36,674 nucleotides of DNA, from the NCBI GenBank assembly GCA_944382845.1, contig CALWNN010000065.1, positions 1 through 36,674 of the forward strand. The letters are read 5' to 3'. The DNA is from an uncultured Clostridia bacterium. Its GTDB lineage: Bacteria; Bacillota; Clostridia; Oscillospirales; Ruminococcaceae. The notes beneath the pieces are model-generated. The model saw nothing but the letters and a program-made list of their open reading frames with translations, did no database searches and had not been told where the DNA came from. Positions 1-8,905 of the stretch are shown in pieces; the stretch's first letter is position 1, and the number at the start of each line of letters is the position of its first letter. The position numbers and the translations under genes are program-made.

Positions 1-128
1 TCCATTCAGTTTTTCAGTGGGGGTTTTAATCCCCCACTGAAACCCTGAGGAGCAAAGCTCCTCGGCGACAGATTGCAATCGTCGCAACGTGATTAAGCGA
101 GCTTATCACGCTTTGCTCCGATTTAAAA
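1..128 (+). repeat. Modular hairpin repeat, copy A (5' end cut by window)
   Basis: This is a string of consecutive hairpins: arms at 12-23/31-42 (CAGTGGGGG with CCCCCACTG), 47-53/57-63 (GAGGAGC with GCTCCTC), 65-85 (GCGAC with GTCGC) and 89-109 (GTGAT..AAGC with GCTTATCAC). It ends in the conserved tail GCTCCGATTTAAAA. Related modules recur near 5.8, 12.3, 22.8, 26.3, 27.1 and 36.65 kb. There is no transposase and there are no terminal inverted repeats. Its 5' part lies outside the window. Confidence 0.8.
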
Positions 129-353
129 TCCAATATTGTAATATAAAACTCCTCATTGCCATAATGGTAGTGAGGAGTATCTTTATAATCTGATATGTTT
201 TTGTCTGTGTCGCCGTTTTTGAATGTGGACTGCACGTTATTATTCACAAGTTGAAAAGTGACAATGAATAAAAATAAGACAGAATATTCTCAGAGTCACA
301 AAACGGCAACTTATAGGCAACTTGTAATTGTTGACAATATAGAGAGCTATACG

Positions 354-1889
354 TTATTCATAATTTAAGATAATTGTCAGGATATTTTTTTCCTCATTTA
401 CAAGCTTACTGTATTTCCCCGGATTAAAGTCCTCGTTATCAACTGCTTGTGCCACGCTTTTCAAAATTCCGAATATCTCTTTTTTCCCCTTTTCATCAGG
501 GTCAAAAAGATAACTGCTAAGTTTATCGAATTCTTCATCGTCCGAAACCCTGACGCGTACAAATCTTTCATTTGTTATACAAGCCTGCATTATTTCGTTT
601 TCAAGTATTGACACAGCCCCGTTTGCCGTTGAAGCCGTAAGTTTGTTTTTAGTAAAATAATTTCCCGTTTCAGAGTAACTCCGCGGATATGTGAAATAGG
701 GAATGTCAGTGGCAGTATGGTCCTTGTTTATTGCATTATCGCTCAGACCAAAATAGTCGTATTTTACAAAGTCGTCGCCGATTTTTGTTATAGGGTCATC
801 CCATGTCACATCAAAATGATACCACACGCCGTCTATCTTAGCCATGTTCCACATATGTGATTCAACCACCCCATCGGCGGTTGTAGTTCCGATAACAGGA
901 ACACATTCAATACCGAATTCGGCACAAAGCATTATAAACGCCTTTGAATATCCTTCACATACAGCCTTCCCATCCACAAGGCATCCGTATGCACTCAGCA
1001 TATTTTCGCTTTCAGAGTTATATCTGCATCTTTTTATGATTTGGTCATGAATATATGTTACGATTCCGTAGGTATCCGTTGCGGTACAGCCGTTTACTAT
1101 CTCTTCAACTACTCTTTCAAGCTTTGCCAGATCCTTGCGGTACTGTTCTCTTGTGCTTGTATAATCAAGCCTGAGCCTTGTAACATAACCCTCCTCGTCA
1201 ACTGTAATAACATATTTTGTCGAAACGTAATTTGTTTCAAGGGCCGTAAAAGAGGTAAGAAGCAAGCAATTTTCAACCTGTTGCTGATTTGCGGTCCCAT
1301 AAGAAAAATAAACGGTTTCCTCAAAATTCTCAATTGCGGTCATTATTTTGTTGTAAATTTCAAGCTCACTTTCCCCTACATTTGAAAGAATGAGCTTTGT
1401 ATAATCTATAGCCTCCGGTGTAGTCACAGGAAGCTGAGGCTCTAAAGGAGTTTCGGTAGGTATCTTAGTATTTTCCGTTTCAGGCACGGACGATACCGTG
1501 TTGTTTTCCGTTACAATATCCGAAGGCTTTGTGGAAACAGAAGGCTCTTGCGGCTTTGTGTTTTCAGTATTTACAGGTCTGCCTGAGGTTCCGTTACCGG
1601 TGTTTTCTGTATAAGTTCCCGTCTCCGTCTGCACAGAATCAGAAGCAGTTTCCTGTGAATTCTCAGTCTCCTTTTCGGGAACAGTGGTAACAGGCTTGGT
1701 TTCAAGAACATCGTCGGATGACACCTCCGTATGGGAGGATTCAAATCCGGAGTTATTGCTTTCGGTCACCACCTGAGTCTTTTCCTTGTCGCTTTGTCCA
1801 CAGCCGGAAAAAAGGAAACACAATGCCGCTATGCAAACAAGCATTATCCTTTTATTATTAATCAGCAATCCAAGTCCCTTTCCTCTCAT
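354..1889 (-). CDS. Transglutaminase-like domain lipoprotein
   Basis: Predicted secreted lipoprotein of 511 residues. A hydrophobic signal ends in the lipobox FSGC, with lipidated Cys at residue 30. Residues about 31-160 form a low-complexity Thr/Ser/Glu/Pro linker, presumably a surface spacer. The C-terminal half carries a transglutaminase-like (papain-fold) core with the triad visible: Cys311 in AVCEGY, His345 in SHMWN and Asp360 in FDVTWDD. This family includes peptidases and cross-linking enzymes acting on proteins or cell wall; the substrate here is unknown. It lies 23 nt downstream of the CBS membrane protein gene and is probably co-transcribed with it. The start is uncertain: the ATG at 1889 lacks a clear ribosome binding site, and an internal TTG preceded by AGAGGAAAGG (codon 8) is a plausible alternative that still keeps the signal peptide. 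No terminator was found downstream. Confidence 0.85.
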   Translation of the reverse strand: MRGKGLGLLINNKRIMLVCIAALCFLFSGCGQSDKEKTQVVTESNNSGFESSHTEVSSDDVLETKPVTTVPEKETENSQETASDSVQTETGTYTENTGNGTSGRPVNTENTKPQEPSVSTKPSDIVTENNTVSSVPETENTKIPTETPLEPQLPVTTPEAIDYTKLILSNVGESELEIYNKIMTAIENFEETVYFSYGTANQQQVENCLLLTSFTALETNYVSTKYVITVDEEGYVTRLRLDYTSTREQYRKDLAKLERVVEEIVNGCTATDTYGIVTYIHDQIIKRCRYNSESENMLSAYGCLVDGKAVCEGYSKAFIMLCAEFGIECVPVIGTTTADGVVESHMWNMAKIDGVWYHFDVTWDDPITKIGDDFVKYDYFGLSDNAINKDHTATDIPYFTYPRSYSETGNYFTKNKLTASTANGAVSILENEIMQACITNERFVRVRVSDDEEFDKLSSYLFDPDEKGKKEIFGILKSVAQAVDNEDFNPGKYSKLVNEEKNILTIILNYE

Positions 1890-1912
1890 TTTGTTGTCTG
1901 TCAGGGAAGTTC

Positions 1913-3268
1913 TTATTCGTCTTTTTCTGTTTCTTTAGCCTTGAATGCCCTGACACGTTTTATTTTGTTATCATTTACAGATATAACAACAAACGTCACA
2001 TCTTTGTATGTAACTGTTGCTCTCTCGTTTTCTTCCGGGAATCTGCCGAGAATATCAACTATAAACGCACCGATGGTATCGTAGTCCCCTTCGCCGTCAT
2101 ATTCTATTCCCAGTTTTTCCATAACATCTTCAAAGCCTGCTGTTCCCAAAAGGTCAAAGGTGTTAGGAGTTATCTCGTCAATTTCTTCTTCCTCGTTATC
2201 GTACTCGTCGCGGATATTTCCAACGATAGCTTCAACAAGGTCCTCCATTGTTACTATTCCTGCCGTGCCGCCGTACTCGTCAACTACCACGGCAATCTGA
2301 TTTCTGTGGGCTGTAAATTCCTCAAAAAGTTCGCCGCAGTTTTTGGTTTCGGGAACATACATTATATCCCTCATTATTCCCGATATCTTCATTTGTTCGC
2401 CGTCTTTTTCAAAAGAAGCCTTTAAAAGGTCCTTTGCAAAAACAGCGCCGCATATCTTGTCGATATTTCCCTGATATACGGGTATCCTTGAAAAACCGTC
2501 TTCGGTAGCGATTTTTACGGCTATTGTAACAGGGTCGTTTATCTCAACTGCATGAATCGATGTTCTGTGTGTCATAACATCGCTGACTTCAAGGTCGTCA
2601 AACTCAAAAACGTTTTTTATCATTTCGCTCTGACTTTCTTCAATGGCACCGGTTTCATTTACGGCGTCCACCATAAGAAGTATTTCCTCTTCGGTCACAG
2701 CGTCCTTTCCGGAAAGATTTTTAACTCCGAAAAGCTTCAGTATGCCGTTTACAAGAGCAGACGCAGCCGCCTCAAAGGGTATCCAAATCTTCAGAAGAGA
2801 ATTATACTCTCCAACAACGGCATAGGCAAATTTCTCTGCCGCCTCATCAGAGCTTCCCACTGCTCTTCTCGGCAAAATCAGACCCAGTGTAGAAATGACA
2901 AAAGCCGAAACAAGTATTATCGCAAAAGCGGCTCCGATACAAACTCCGTAATATGCAGAGCTTCCGTAATCAATTTCCGCCGCCTTTGTCACTGCGTTTA
3001 CAATAGGATAAAAAAATCCTATCTGGGCAATAACTGAAAATGCCGCTATCATAAACGAACGTGATACAGATGACGCCATCATAAGTCTGTTTGGCTTAGA
3101 AACAAGCCTGAGAAGCTTTTTTGCCTTAGCGTCTGTCTGAGCGTTCTTTTTAAGCTTAGCGTCGTTCAATTCCGTAACCGCGCTTTCGCAGGCGGTGAGA
3201 AATCCCATCAACATCAAGGATGCAAGGCATCCGAGAATCCCGGTAAGTATCCGACTCCCGTCGTCCAT
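1913..3268 (-). CDS. CNNM/CorC (HlyC) family CBS-domain membrane protein
   Basis: This 451-residue protein has the layout of the CorC/HlyC (CNNM-type) family. A DUF21 membrane domain with about four hydrophobic segments spans residues 5-180. A tandem CBS pair covers about 205-340 (typical stretches VSDVMTHRTSIHAV, FSRIPVYQG and VVDEYGGTAGIVTMEDLVEAIVG). A C-terminal CorC/HlyC ligand-like domain covers about 360-440. Members are implicated in Mg2+/Co2+ or Na+-coupled ion efflux; the old name hemolysin is misleading. The ion is not deducible here. It is the first gene of a two-gene minus-strand operon whose second gene is the transglutaminase-like lipoprotein. A good promoter lies about 90 nt upstream. 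Confidence 0.9.
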   Translation of the reverse strand: MDDGSRILTGILGCLASLMLMGFLTACESAVTELNDAKLKKNAQTDAKAKKLLRLVSKPNRLMMASSVSRSFMIAAFSVIAQIGFFYPIVNAVTKAAEIDYGSSAYYGVCIGAAFAIILVSAFVISTLGLILPRRAVGSSDEAAEKFAYAVVGEYNSLLKIWIPFEAAASALVNGILKLFGVKNLSGKDAVTEEEILLMVDAVNETGAIEESQSEMIKNVFEFDDLEVSDVMTHRTSIHAVEINDPVTIAVKIATEDGFSRIPVYQGNIDKICGAVFAKDLLKASFEKDGEQMKISGIMRDIMYVPETKNCGELFEEFTAHRNQIAVVVDEYGGTAGIVTMEDLVEAIVGNIRDEYDNEEEEIDEITPNTFDLLGTAGFEDVMEKLGIEYDGEGDYDTIGAFIVDILGRFPEENERATVTYKDVTFVVISVNDNKIKRVRAFKAKETEKDE

Positions 3269-3356
3269 TAAAAAACCAACCTTTCATAAAATCCGTCAGT
3301 AAATGTTATAAAACATTCATAAAGTACCCAAATAATTATACAATGGTTCTAAAAAT

Positions 3357-3385
3357 ATCATACTATTATTATGCAACATTGTCAA
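3357..3385 (-). promoter_or_regulatory. Promoter of the CBS protein/lipoprotein operon
   Basis: On the minus strand, TTGACA (3385-3380) is separated by 17 bp from TATGAT (3362-3357), about 90 nt upstream of the start at 3268. It has near-consensus sigma-A elements with the ideal spacer. Confidence 0.7.
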
Positions 3386-3544
3386 TAGAAATTTTTGCTT
3401 AATTCAATGAATTTTGATTACAATTCGTTTACAGATTTCAATTTTTCCACAAACCGCACCCGTGTTCAGCAATTTACAAAAGAAAACTCCTGATTTTGAC
3501 TATAAGAAGCTGCCGTGTACGGGGTTTTTCTTATTAATCATAAA

Positions 3545-3598
3545 GAGCGGTTTGCTCCTCGGGGGGGGGATATCAGCGACATGGTTATACAAAAAAAT
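3545..3598 (-). repeat. Modular hairpin repeat, degenerate copy B
   Basis: Read on the minus strand this starts with ATAACCATGTCGCTGATATC, runs through a C-run and ends with GAGGAGCAAACCGCTC. It therefore keeps the head of the repeat family and one hairpin module but lacks the tail. It lies in the 479-nt gene-free stretch 3269-3747, which otherwise holds only the two divergent promoters. Confidence 0.55.
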
Positions 3599-3671
3599 GT
3601 GCAAAACTACAAGTCTCTTTACTTTAAAATTATGAACAATGATAAAAGTTTTTCTGTTTGTTAATATTTAA

Positions 3672-3700
3672 TTGACAATTTGGACGGAATGTTTTATAAT
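3672..3700 (+). promoter_or_regulatory. Consensus promoter of zinc-ribbon protein gene
   Basis: A perfect TTGACA (3672-3677) and a perfect TATAAT (3695-3700) are separated by exactly 17 bp, 47 nt before the start codon at 3748. Both hexamers match consensus fully, suggesting strong expression. Confidence 0.85.
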
Positions 3701-3747
3701 ATGAATATGTTTGTGTTCAACTGCATGATTTTAAGGAGAAAATATTG

Positions 3748-5526
3748 ATGGACGAAAAGTTTTGCGGAAATTGCGGTGCTTCCATAAAAGCGTCTGCCGA
3801 ATTTTGCCCGCAGTGCGGAGCAAAGCAGACTGTAGCGCCAAAGCCGGATGAGACTGAATCCGAACAGGTAAACGTTATGGGAGACAGTACTTCTCAAACC
3901 GCTTCAAATGGTGCAACAACTGGCGGACTTGACCCTGAAAAACTTAAGAAGTACGGACCTTTGGCTTTGATAGCGCTTGCGGCGATTATTGTTATAATTG
4001 TTATTATTGCGGTTGTTGTCAATGTAACAAAGTATACAAAAATTGACGCTGAAGAGCTTTTCAGAGTAGACTTTTCCGGACTTGACGGAAACGGAACCGC
4101 TGTGGTTTCCTTTGCTTACGGACCTGAAGCTTCTTATGGTGTTGAGAATATCCGCAGTTTCAGCGAAGACTGGGACGAGGAAGAAATCTATGAATATCTG
4201 GTTTCCGGTTATGATGACCTTTGTGAAGAGTACGAGGAACTCACAGACGAAGAAAAGAATAAATATGAGGATCTCAAGAGCAGCGATTACCTTTCTCTTG
4301 AAAGCAGGGAAATCTCAAGGGCTTTCAGCAAGGCTGATTCCAGAAGAGACGCTGAAAAGATGAGAGACGCTCTTATTGAATGTATTTCCTTTGATATTTC
4401 CGACGACAAGGATCTTTCAAACGGCGATACCGTAACTGTTACATTAGACGTTGATGAGGATGAGCTCAAGGATGAGGGAATCAAGTTAAAGCTTAAAAAG
4501 TCCTATGAGGTCAAGGTAAGCGGACTTGAAGATGGAGAAGAACTCGACCCGTTCAAGGATATTAACGTTGTTTTTGAAGGTGATGACGGTTCGGGAAATG
4601 TCTATGTAAACACAGATTCATGTGACAGCTTTGTGCGCAATAAATTCTCTTTCAGAGTTTCTGACGGAAACAACTGGGAGTTTTCAAACGGCGATAAGAT
4701 CACTATTAAAGCTAGCTATCTGGGATACGACTACGACGAGGATATAGGCGGTGCTTATGACAGTGATACCGATACATACTATATATTCTCTGAAACTACT
4801 TCAAAGGAATATACTGTGGAAGGTCTCAGGGAACTTACCGAGGTTGACGTATTTGAATATGTAGACGTTGTCTACGAGGGACTTGCACCCGACAACATTT
4901 ATATCGACCTTGAATGGAAGGAAGATACTCCTGAATACATCACGGATAATGTAGATGTTTATGAAAGCTATGATGATGTTGTTGATGGGGGAACATTCAC
5001 TCTTACAGCATACGTCTACAGTGGCCTTGCTGAAGAAGGATACAAGCTTAAATCCGAAACAAAGGATATGACCTTTGACTTTTCACTTGCGCCCCAATAT
5101 ATGACTGCAAGTGATGTCACAACCGACACTTATGCTGAAGAATTTGACGCAACAGCTGAAACGGAGGCAAGCTCAAATGTCGGTAACACTATTCTTGGCG
5201 TGTATGATTTCGGAACCCTCAAGTCGGTTGACAAAATAGAATATGTGGAAACATCATTCTCTGTTGCCAAGGATGAAGACGAGTACACAAGAAACAATCT
5301 TACAAGGATTTATAAAGTGACCGGAACATTTGAGGACGACGGAAAGGAATCCTCGCATACCTATTATTTGGCGGGGTATATCTCAAACGTTACCCAAGTG
5401 GGTGGCACTCCTACCGAGATCGATACCGATTATATCTACTTCGGTGAAACGGAAACTCTTGAACTTGCAAGAAGCGGATACACCTTTGCAGAAGACGATG
5501 ATTACACCACTACAACCGTAAAGTAA
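3748..5526 (+). CDS. Membrane-anchored zinc-ribbon protein, unknown function
   Basis: 592 residues. The N-terminus is a short zinc ribbon with two CxxC knuckles (Cys6/Cys9 and Cys20/Cys23). It is followed by a polar linker, one hydrophobic segment at about 71-92, and a long acidic, Asp/Glu/Tyr-rich C-terminal region of about 500 residues with no recognisable catalytic motif. The topology implied is cytosolic zinc ribbon, single membrane span and extracellular domain, an architecture common in uncharacterised Firmicutes proteins. The ATG at 3748 is chosen because AAGGAG (3733-3738) sits 9 nt upstream; a TTG one codon earlier is less likely. The gene is monocistronic, with its own consensus promoter and a strong terminator. 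The zinc-binding role is inferred from the cysteine pattern. Confidence 0.85.
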   Translation: MDEKFCGNCGASIKASAEFCPQCGAKQTVAPKPDETESEQVNVMGDSTSQTASNGATTGGLDPEKLKKYGPLALIALAAIIVIIVIIAVVVNVTKYTKIDAEELFRVDFSGLDGNGTAVVSFAYGPEASYGVENIRSFSEDWDEEEIYEYLVSGYDDLCEEYEELTDEEKNKYEDLKSSDYLSLESREISRAFSKADSRRDAEKMRDALIECISFDISDDKDLSNGDTVTVTLDVDEDELKDEGIKLKLKKSYEVKVSGLEDGEELDPFKDINVVFEGDDGSGNVYVNTDSCDSFVRNKFSFRVSDGNNWEFSNGDKITIKASYLGYDYDEDIGGAYDSDTDTYYIFSETTSKEYTVEGLRELTEVDVFEYVDVVYEGLAPDNIYIDLEWKEDTPEYITDNVDVYESYDDVVDGGTFTLTAYVYSGLAEEGYKLKSETKDMTFDFSLAPQYMTASDVTTDTYAEEFDATAETEASSNVGNTILGVYDFGTLKSVDKIEYVETSFSVAKDEDEYTRNNLTRIYKVTGTFEDDGKESSHTYYLAGYISNVTQVGGTPTEIDTDYIYFGETETLELARSGYTFAEDDDYTTTTVK

Positions 5527-5546
5527 TATGCTTTGAAGCGCATAAT

Positions 5547-5578
5547 CAGTCCTGTCCCTTTGGGCAGGGCTGTTTTTT
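5547..5578 (+). terminator. Intrinsic terminator after zinc-ribbon gene
   Basis: A hairpin with about 11 pairs (CAGTCCTGTCC with GGCAGGGCTG, loop CTTT) is followed by a run of six T. Confidence 0.9.
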
Positions 5579-5586
5579 ATTATTTT

Positions 5587-5708
5587 ATAACCAAGTCGCC
5601 GATGTCCCCCGCCTCTATTAGGCGGGTCTGCTGATTATTCGGCAGTTTTGATTCGGAATTTCATCGGGGGCGTCAGTTAGGCAATCTTAACTTGCTCTGA
5701 TTTAAATT
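5587..5708 (+). repeat. Modular hairpin repeat, copy C
   Basis: It begins with the head ATAACCAAGTCGCCGATG and contains hairpins CCCGCC/GGCGGG and CTGC-type/GCAG. It ends in a diverged tail (TTGCTCTGATTTAAAT). It is the first of two copies in the 437-nt intergenic region 5527-5963, in the same orientation as the downstream gene. Confidence 0.75.
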
Positions 5709-5769
5709 TTTTGTGCAAAATGCTTGTATAAGCTATTGAAATTGTTCTGAATTTGTGTTAAACTGTTAT

Positions 5770-5918
5770 ATAACCAAGTCGCAGTCCCCTTGTCGAATAT
5801 TGCGACAGGGTTCATTCAGTCTTTCAGTTGGGGTTAGTTATCATGGATCCCATACTGAAACCCCTGAGGAGCAAACTGCGACGAGTTGCTTTTCGTCGGA
5901 ATTTGCTCCGATTTAAAA
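5770..5918 (+). repeat. Modular hairpin repeat, copy D
   Basis: The head ATAACCAAGTCGCAGTCC is followed by a TGTCG/CGACA hairpin, a diverged TTTCAGT...ACTGAAA hairpin and a GACGAG/CGTC hairpin. The tail TTTGCTCCGATTTAAAA ends 45 nt before the start codon at 5964. It is therefore transcribed as part of, or lies immediately before, that gene's 5' untranslated region. Confidence 0.8.
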
Positions 5919-5963
5919 GAATAACTGTAAATTAATAGGCAGATAGGAAACAGGAGAGTTGAT

Positions 5964-7553
5964 ATGAAAATAAAATTTATCGGCGCTTGCCATGAGGTGA
6001 CGGGAAGCTGTACATACATAGAGATTAACGGAATGAAGATACTCGTGGATTTCGGAATGGAGCAAGGGGTTGACCAGTTTGAAAACGCTGTCATTCCATG
6101 TGCACCTTCAATGATCGACGCAGTGCTTTTGACCCATGCACATATAGACCATTCGGGACTTCTGCCACTGCTTTACGCAGGTGGATTTCAGGGAGCTATT
6201 CATGCGACGGAAGCTACCTGCAATCTTTGTGAGATAATGCTCCGTGACTCGGCTCATATTCAGGAGTTTGAAGCTGAATGGCGTAACAGGAAGGGCAAGC
6301 GACAGGGCAAAGAAGAGTATGTTCCCCTTTATACAATGAGCGATGCTGAAGGTGCAATAAAAGCTTTTGTTCCTCATAAATATGATGAAAAATTCACCCT
6401 CTTTGAAGGAGTGGAAGTGAGATTTGTTGACGCGGGACATCTTCTTGGTTCTGCAAGCATAGAGCTTTGGCTTACTGAGGACGACGTAACAAGAAAGATT
6501 GTCTTTTCGGGAGACATCGGAAACCTTAACCAGCCCCTTATAAGAGACCCTTCTTACATTACGGAGGCTGATTACGTTGTAATGGAATCTACATACGGAG
6601 ACAGACTTCACGAAGCACCCCCCGATTACGTTACAAGCCTTGCCGGAATTATCGAAGCAACATTCCAAAAAGGCGGAAACCTTGTTATCCCGTCCTTTGC
6701 AGTGGGAAGAACTCAGGAACTTCTTTATTTTATCAGACAGATAAAAGAGCGGGGGCTTGTTTGTGCCAACAAGAATTTTGAAGTGTATATAGACAGTCCT
6801 CTTGCTATTGAAGCCACAAATATTTTCAACAAAAATAAAGACTGCTGTTTTGATGAAGAAGCTATAGAGTACGTTAAAAGAGGGATAAATCCCTTAAGCT
6901 TTCCGGGACTTAATGTTGCGGTGACAAGCGACGAATCAAGGGCGATAAACTTTGATACCAAGCCTAAAATAATTATTTCCGCAAGCGGAATGTGCGAGGC
7001 GGGACGTATAAAGCACCACCTTAAACATAACCTATGGCGTGAGGAATGTACTGTTTTGTTTGTGGGATATCAGGCAATGAATACTCTCGGAAGAAGCCTT
7101 CTGAACGGCGCTAAAACAGTAAGGCTGTTCGGTGAAGAAATCGCAGTCAAGGCAAGGATATGCAGGCTTCAGGGATTATCGGGTCACGCTGATATGAACG
7201 GTCTCATAAAATGGGCTGAGGCGGTAAATTCGCCCAAGAAAATTTTTGTCGTTCATGGTGAAGCTTCAGCTGCGGACAGCTTTGTAAAAACCCTTGGCGA
7301 AAGAGGGATAAACGCTTACGCTCCTTACAGCGGAACAGAATTTGACCTGCTTGAAGAAAAATTTATAACCGAAGCTACGCCTGTAGTTATTGAGAAGAGA
7401 TCTTCCGATAAGCCGAGTACGGTTTATACAAGGCTTGTGGCCGTTGTGGAGCGTCTGGCGGTTCTTGTTAAAAAGAGCAAGGGCAGGACAAATAAGGACC
7501 TGGCAAGACTTGCAGACAGGCTTACCGAGATCTGCGACAAATGGGAAAAGTGA
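5964..7553 (+). CDS. Beta-CASP metallo-beta-lactamase RNase (CPSF/Ysh1-like)
   Basis: 529 residues. The N-terminal metallo-beta-lactamase fold carries motif II HAHIDH (His58, His60, Asp62, His63), motif III DAGHLLGSA (His159) and motif IV FSGDIG (Asp184). The beta-CASP insertion then follows (motif A around ESTYGDRLH, motif B in SASGMCEAGRIKHHLKH and motif C LSGHAD). A C-terminal RMMBL-type tail completes it. These motifs define the zinc-dependent RNA endo/exonuclease group related to eukaryotic CPSF-73. The cellular substrate in Clostridia is not established. The start ATG has GGAG 7 nt upstream. It is the first gene of a likely two-gene operon, with the kinase-like gene 29 nt downstream. 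Two copies of the hairpin repeat lie directly upstream. No -10/-35 pair could be assigned with confidence. Confidence 0.92.
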   Translation: MKIKFIGACHEVTGSCTYIEINGMKILVDFGMEQGVDQFENAVIPCAPSMIDAVLLTHAHIDHSGLLPLLYAGGFQGAIHATEATCNLCEIMLRDSAHIQEFEAEWRNRKGKRQGKEEYVPLYTMSDAEGAIKAFVPHKYDEKFTLFEGVEVRFVDAGHLLGSASIELWLTEDDVTRKIVFSGDIGNLNQPLIRDPSYITEADYVVMESTYGDRLHEAPPDYVTSLAGIIEATFQKGGNLVIPSFAVGRTQELLYFIRQIKERGLVCANKNFEVYIDSPLAIEATNIFNKNKDCCFDEEAIEYVKRGINPLSFPGLNVAVTSDESRAINFDTKPKIIISASGMCEAGRIKHHLKHNLWREECTVLFVGYQAMNTLGRSLLNGAKTVRLFGEEIAVKARICRLQGLSGHADMNGLIKWAEAVNSPKKIFVVHGEASAADSFVKTLGERGINAYAPYSGTEFDLLEEKFITEATPVVIEKRSSDKPSTVYTRLVAVVERLAVLVKKSKGRTNKDLARLADRLTEICDKWEK

Positions 7554-7582
7554 TTTCTTGACAAAAAGGAGACAAGAAACTT

Positions 7583-8521
7583 ATGAATATTATCACAACT
7601 GATGAGATAAACGAAAAGATGGGAGCTTACGCTGAGGAGTATGTTGCGACTGAGGAAAAACGCTATGCCGATAAGCTTTTGGAAGTGACTGAGGTACTGC
7701 GTGAAAACGTGTCGACAAAGCCTATCGTTCTGCTTTCAGGTCCTTCCGGTTCCGGAAAGACAACGACTGCTCTCAGAATTGAGGGAATACTTGACAGTTG
7801 GGGATGCGAAACACACACACTTTCCATGGACTCTTATTTTATTCCCGCACATGAAAATCATGAGGCTTACGACGATAACGGAGAAATTGACTACGAAAGT
7901 CCGAAACGTCTTGATATTGCTTTGCTGAACAGGCATTTTGAGATGCTGGCAAACTGTGAGGAGATAGAGATACCAAAGTTCAATTTCAAGACGCAGACAA
8001 GAGAAAAGGGAAAGACCCTGAGGCGTAAACCGGGAGAGATAGTAGTTATAGAAGGAATACACGCTCTTAACGACGAGGTCACAGGAAAATCTTATAACTT
8101 TGCAACAGGTATTTACGTCAGCGTCCGTACAAGAGTTCAGAATCAGAAAGGGGAGCTTTTGCCTCCTTCAAAAATAAGACTTATGAGGCGCCTTATGCGT
8201 GACATGGAGCATAGAGGGAGAGCTCCGGAGGAAACTCTTGATATGTACAAAAGCGTTGAGCGAGGTGAAAATCTTTATATCATGCCTTACAAGCATAGGG
8301 CTCATTTTGATATTGACACATTTTTCGGATATGAAATACCGGTTTATAATGAACGGCTTATCCCTGTTTTTGAAAGCCTTTCTCAAAGCTACAGCGGATT
8401 TGAAAACTTTCAGGTCATACCTGAATTTTTGTCTGAACTCAAGCCCGCAAGTCAGGACATTGTGCCTGCCGACGCGCTGATAAGAGAATTTATCGGCGGA
8501 AGCAAGCTGGAATACAATTAA
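7583..8521 (+). CDS. Uridine kinase / phosphoribulokinase-family nucleoside kinase
   Basis: 312 residues. A short helical N-terminal extension (about 1-45) precedes a P-loop kinase domain with Walker A GPSGSGKTT at 53-61. The DSYF element (substrate loop after the second strand) and IVVIEGIHAL (Walker B-like strand) are typical of the uridine kinase/PRK family. The expected reaction is ATP-dependent phosphorylation of uridine or a similar nucleoside in pyrimidine salvage; substrate specificity is inferred. The start ATG has AAAGGAG 11 nt upstream. It is co-directional with, and 29 nt after, the beta-CASP RNase, so the pair probably forms an operon. A strong terminator follows. Confidence 0.88.
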   Translation: MNIITTDEINEKMGAYAEEYVATEEKRYADKLLEVTEVLRENVSTKPIVLLSGPSGSGKTTTALRIEGILDSWGCETHTLSMDSYFIPAHENHEAYDDNGEIDYESPKRLDIALLNRHFEMLANCEEIEIPKFNFKTQTREKGKTLRRKPGEIVVIEGIHALNDEVTGKSYNFATGIYVSVRTRVQNQKGELLPPSKIRLMRRLMRDMEHRGRAPEETLDMYKSVERGENLYIMPYKHRAHFDIDTFFGYEIPVYNERLIPVFESLSQSYSGFENFQVIPEFLSELKPASQDIVPADALIREFIGGSKLEYN

Positions 8522-8539
8522 TATTCAAGGTTTATGAAA

Positions 8540-8574
8540 GGGGCTTTTCTCAAAAGGGAAAGCCCCTGTTTTTT
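8540..8574 (+). terminator. Intrinsic terminator after kinase gene
   Basis: The hairpin GGGGCTTTTC with GGAAAGCCCC (10 pairs including one wobble, 7-nt loop) is followed by TGTTTTTT. Confidence 0.9.
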
Positions 8575-8575
8575 A

Positions 8576-8610
8576 AAAGAAAAAGCCCTCCGTTTTTTAA
8601 AAGGAGAGCT
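8576..8610 (-). terminator. Intrinsic terminator of small membrane protein gene
   Basis: On the minus strand, AGCTCTCC pairs with GGAGGGCT (8603-8610 with 8584-8591, one wobble), followed by a T-rich run TTTTTCTTTT. It faces the kinase terminator in a convergent arrangement. Confidence 0.75.
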
Positions 8611-8633
8611 AATGATATGAATCATAATTTGAC

Positions 8634-8870
8634 TTATTTTTTTGTTACCTCAAGATACTTCAAAATAGCAAGAACAATGCCGATAAGGCAGTATACCCAG
8701 AGTACAGCGCCGATAATGCCGACTATCCAGCCGATTATCGGAATACCTCCTAAAATTGCGCTTATTACACCGTATACGGCAGAAACGATAAAGTATACCG
8801 CTATAGCAATAACAAGACTTCTGACATCGGTAACATCGTAACTTAATTTGAATAATTTCTTGAGATCCAT
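8634..8870 (-). CDS. Small two-span membrane protein, unknown function
   Basis: 78 residues with two long hydrophobic, Gly/Ile-rich segments (about 17-39 and 44-70), a charged N-terminus (MDLKKLFK) and a Lys-rich C-terminus. I do not recognise a characterised family. The start at 8870 is chosen because GGAGG lies 8 nt upstream on the minus strand; the ATG five codons earlier would be within that ribosome binding site. It is monocistronic, with its own promoter (TTGCAA-17-TATAAT) and terminator, divergent from guaA. Confidence 0.75.
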   Translation of the reverse strand: MDLKKLFKLSYDVTDVRSLVIAIAVYFIVSAVYGVISAILGGIPIIGWIVGIIGAVLWVYCLIGIVLAILKYLEVTKK

Positions 8871-8905
8871 AATAAATTCCTCCATAAAAAATTTATCTTT
8901 TTTTA

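Noticed and set aside
26-247. 73-codon minus-strand open frame near the window start
   Set aside because: Its second half is encoded by repeat copy A, its start is a GTG without ribosome binding site, and no family is recognisable.
331-358. Promoter starting with TTGACA at 331
   Set aside because: The matching -10 position reads TTATTC and it would transcribe antisense into the end of a minus-strand gene.
3414-3635. 73-codon plus-strand frame in the intergenic region
   Set aside because: It spans a promoter region and a degenerate repeat copy, has no ribosome binding site and no recognisable similarity.
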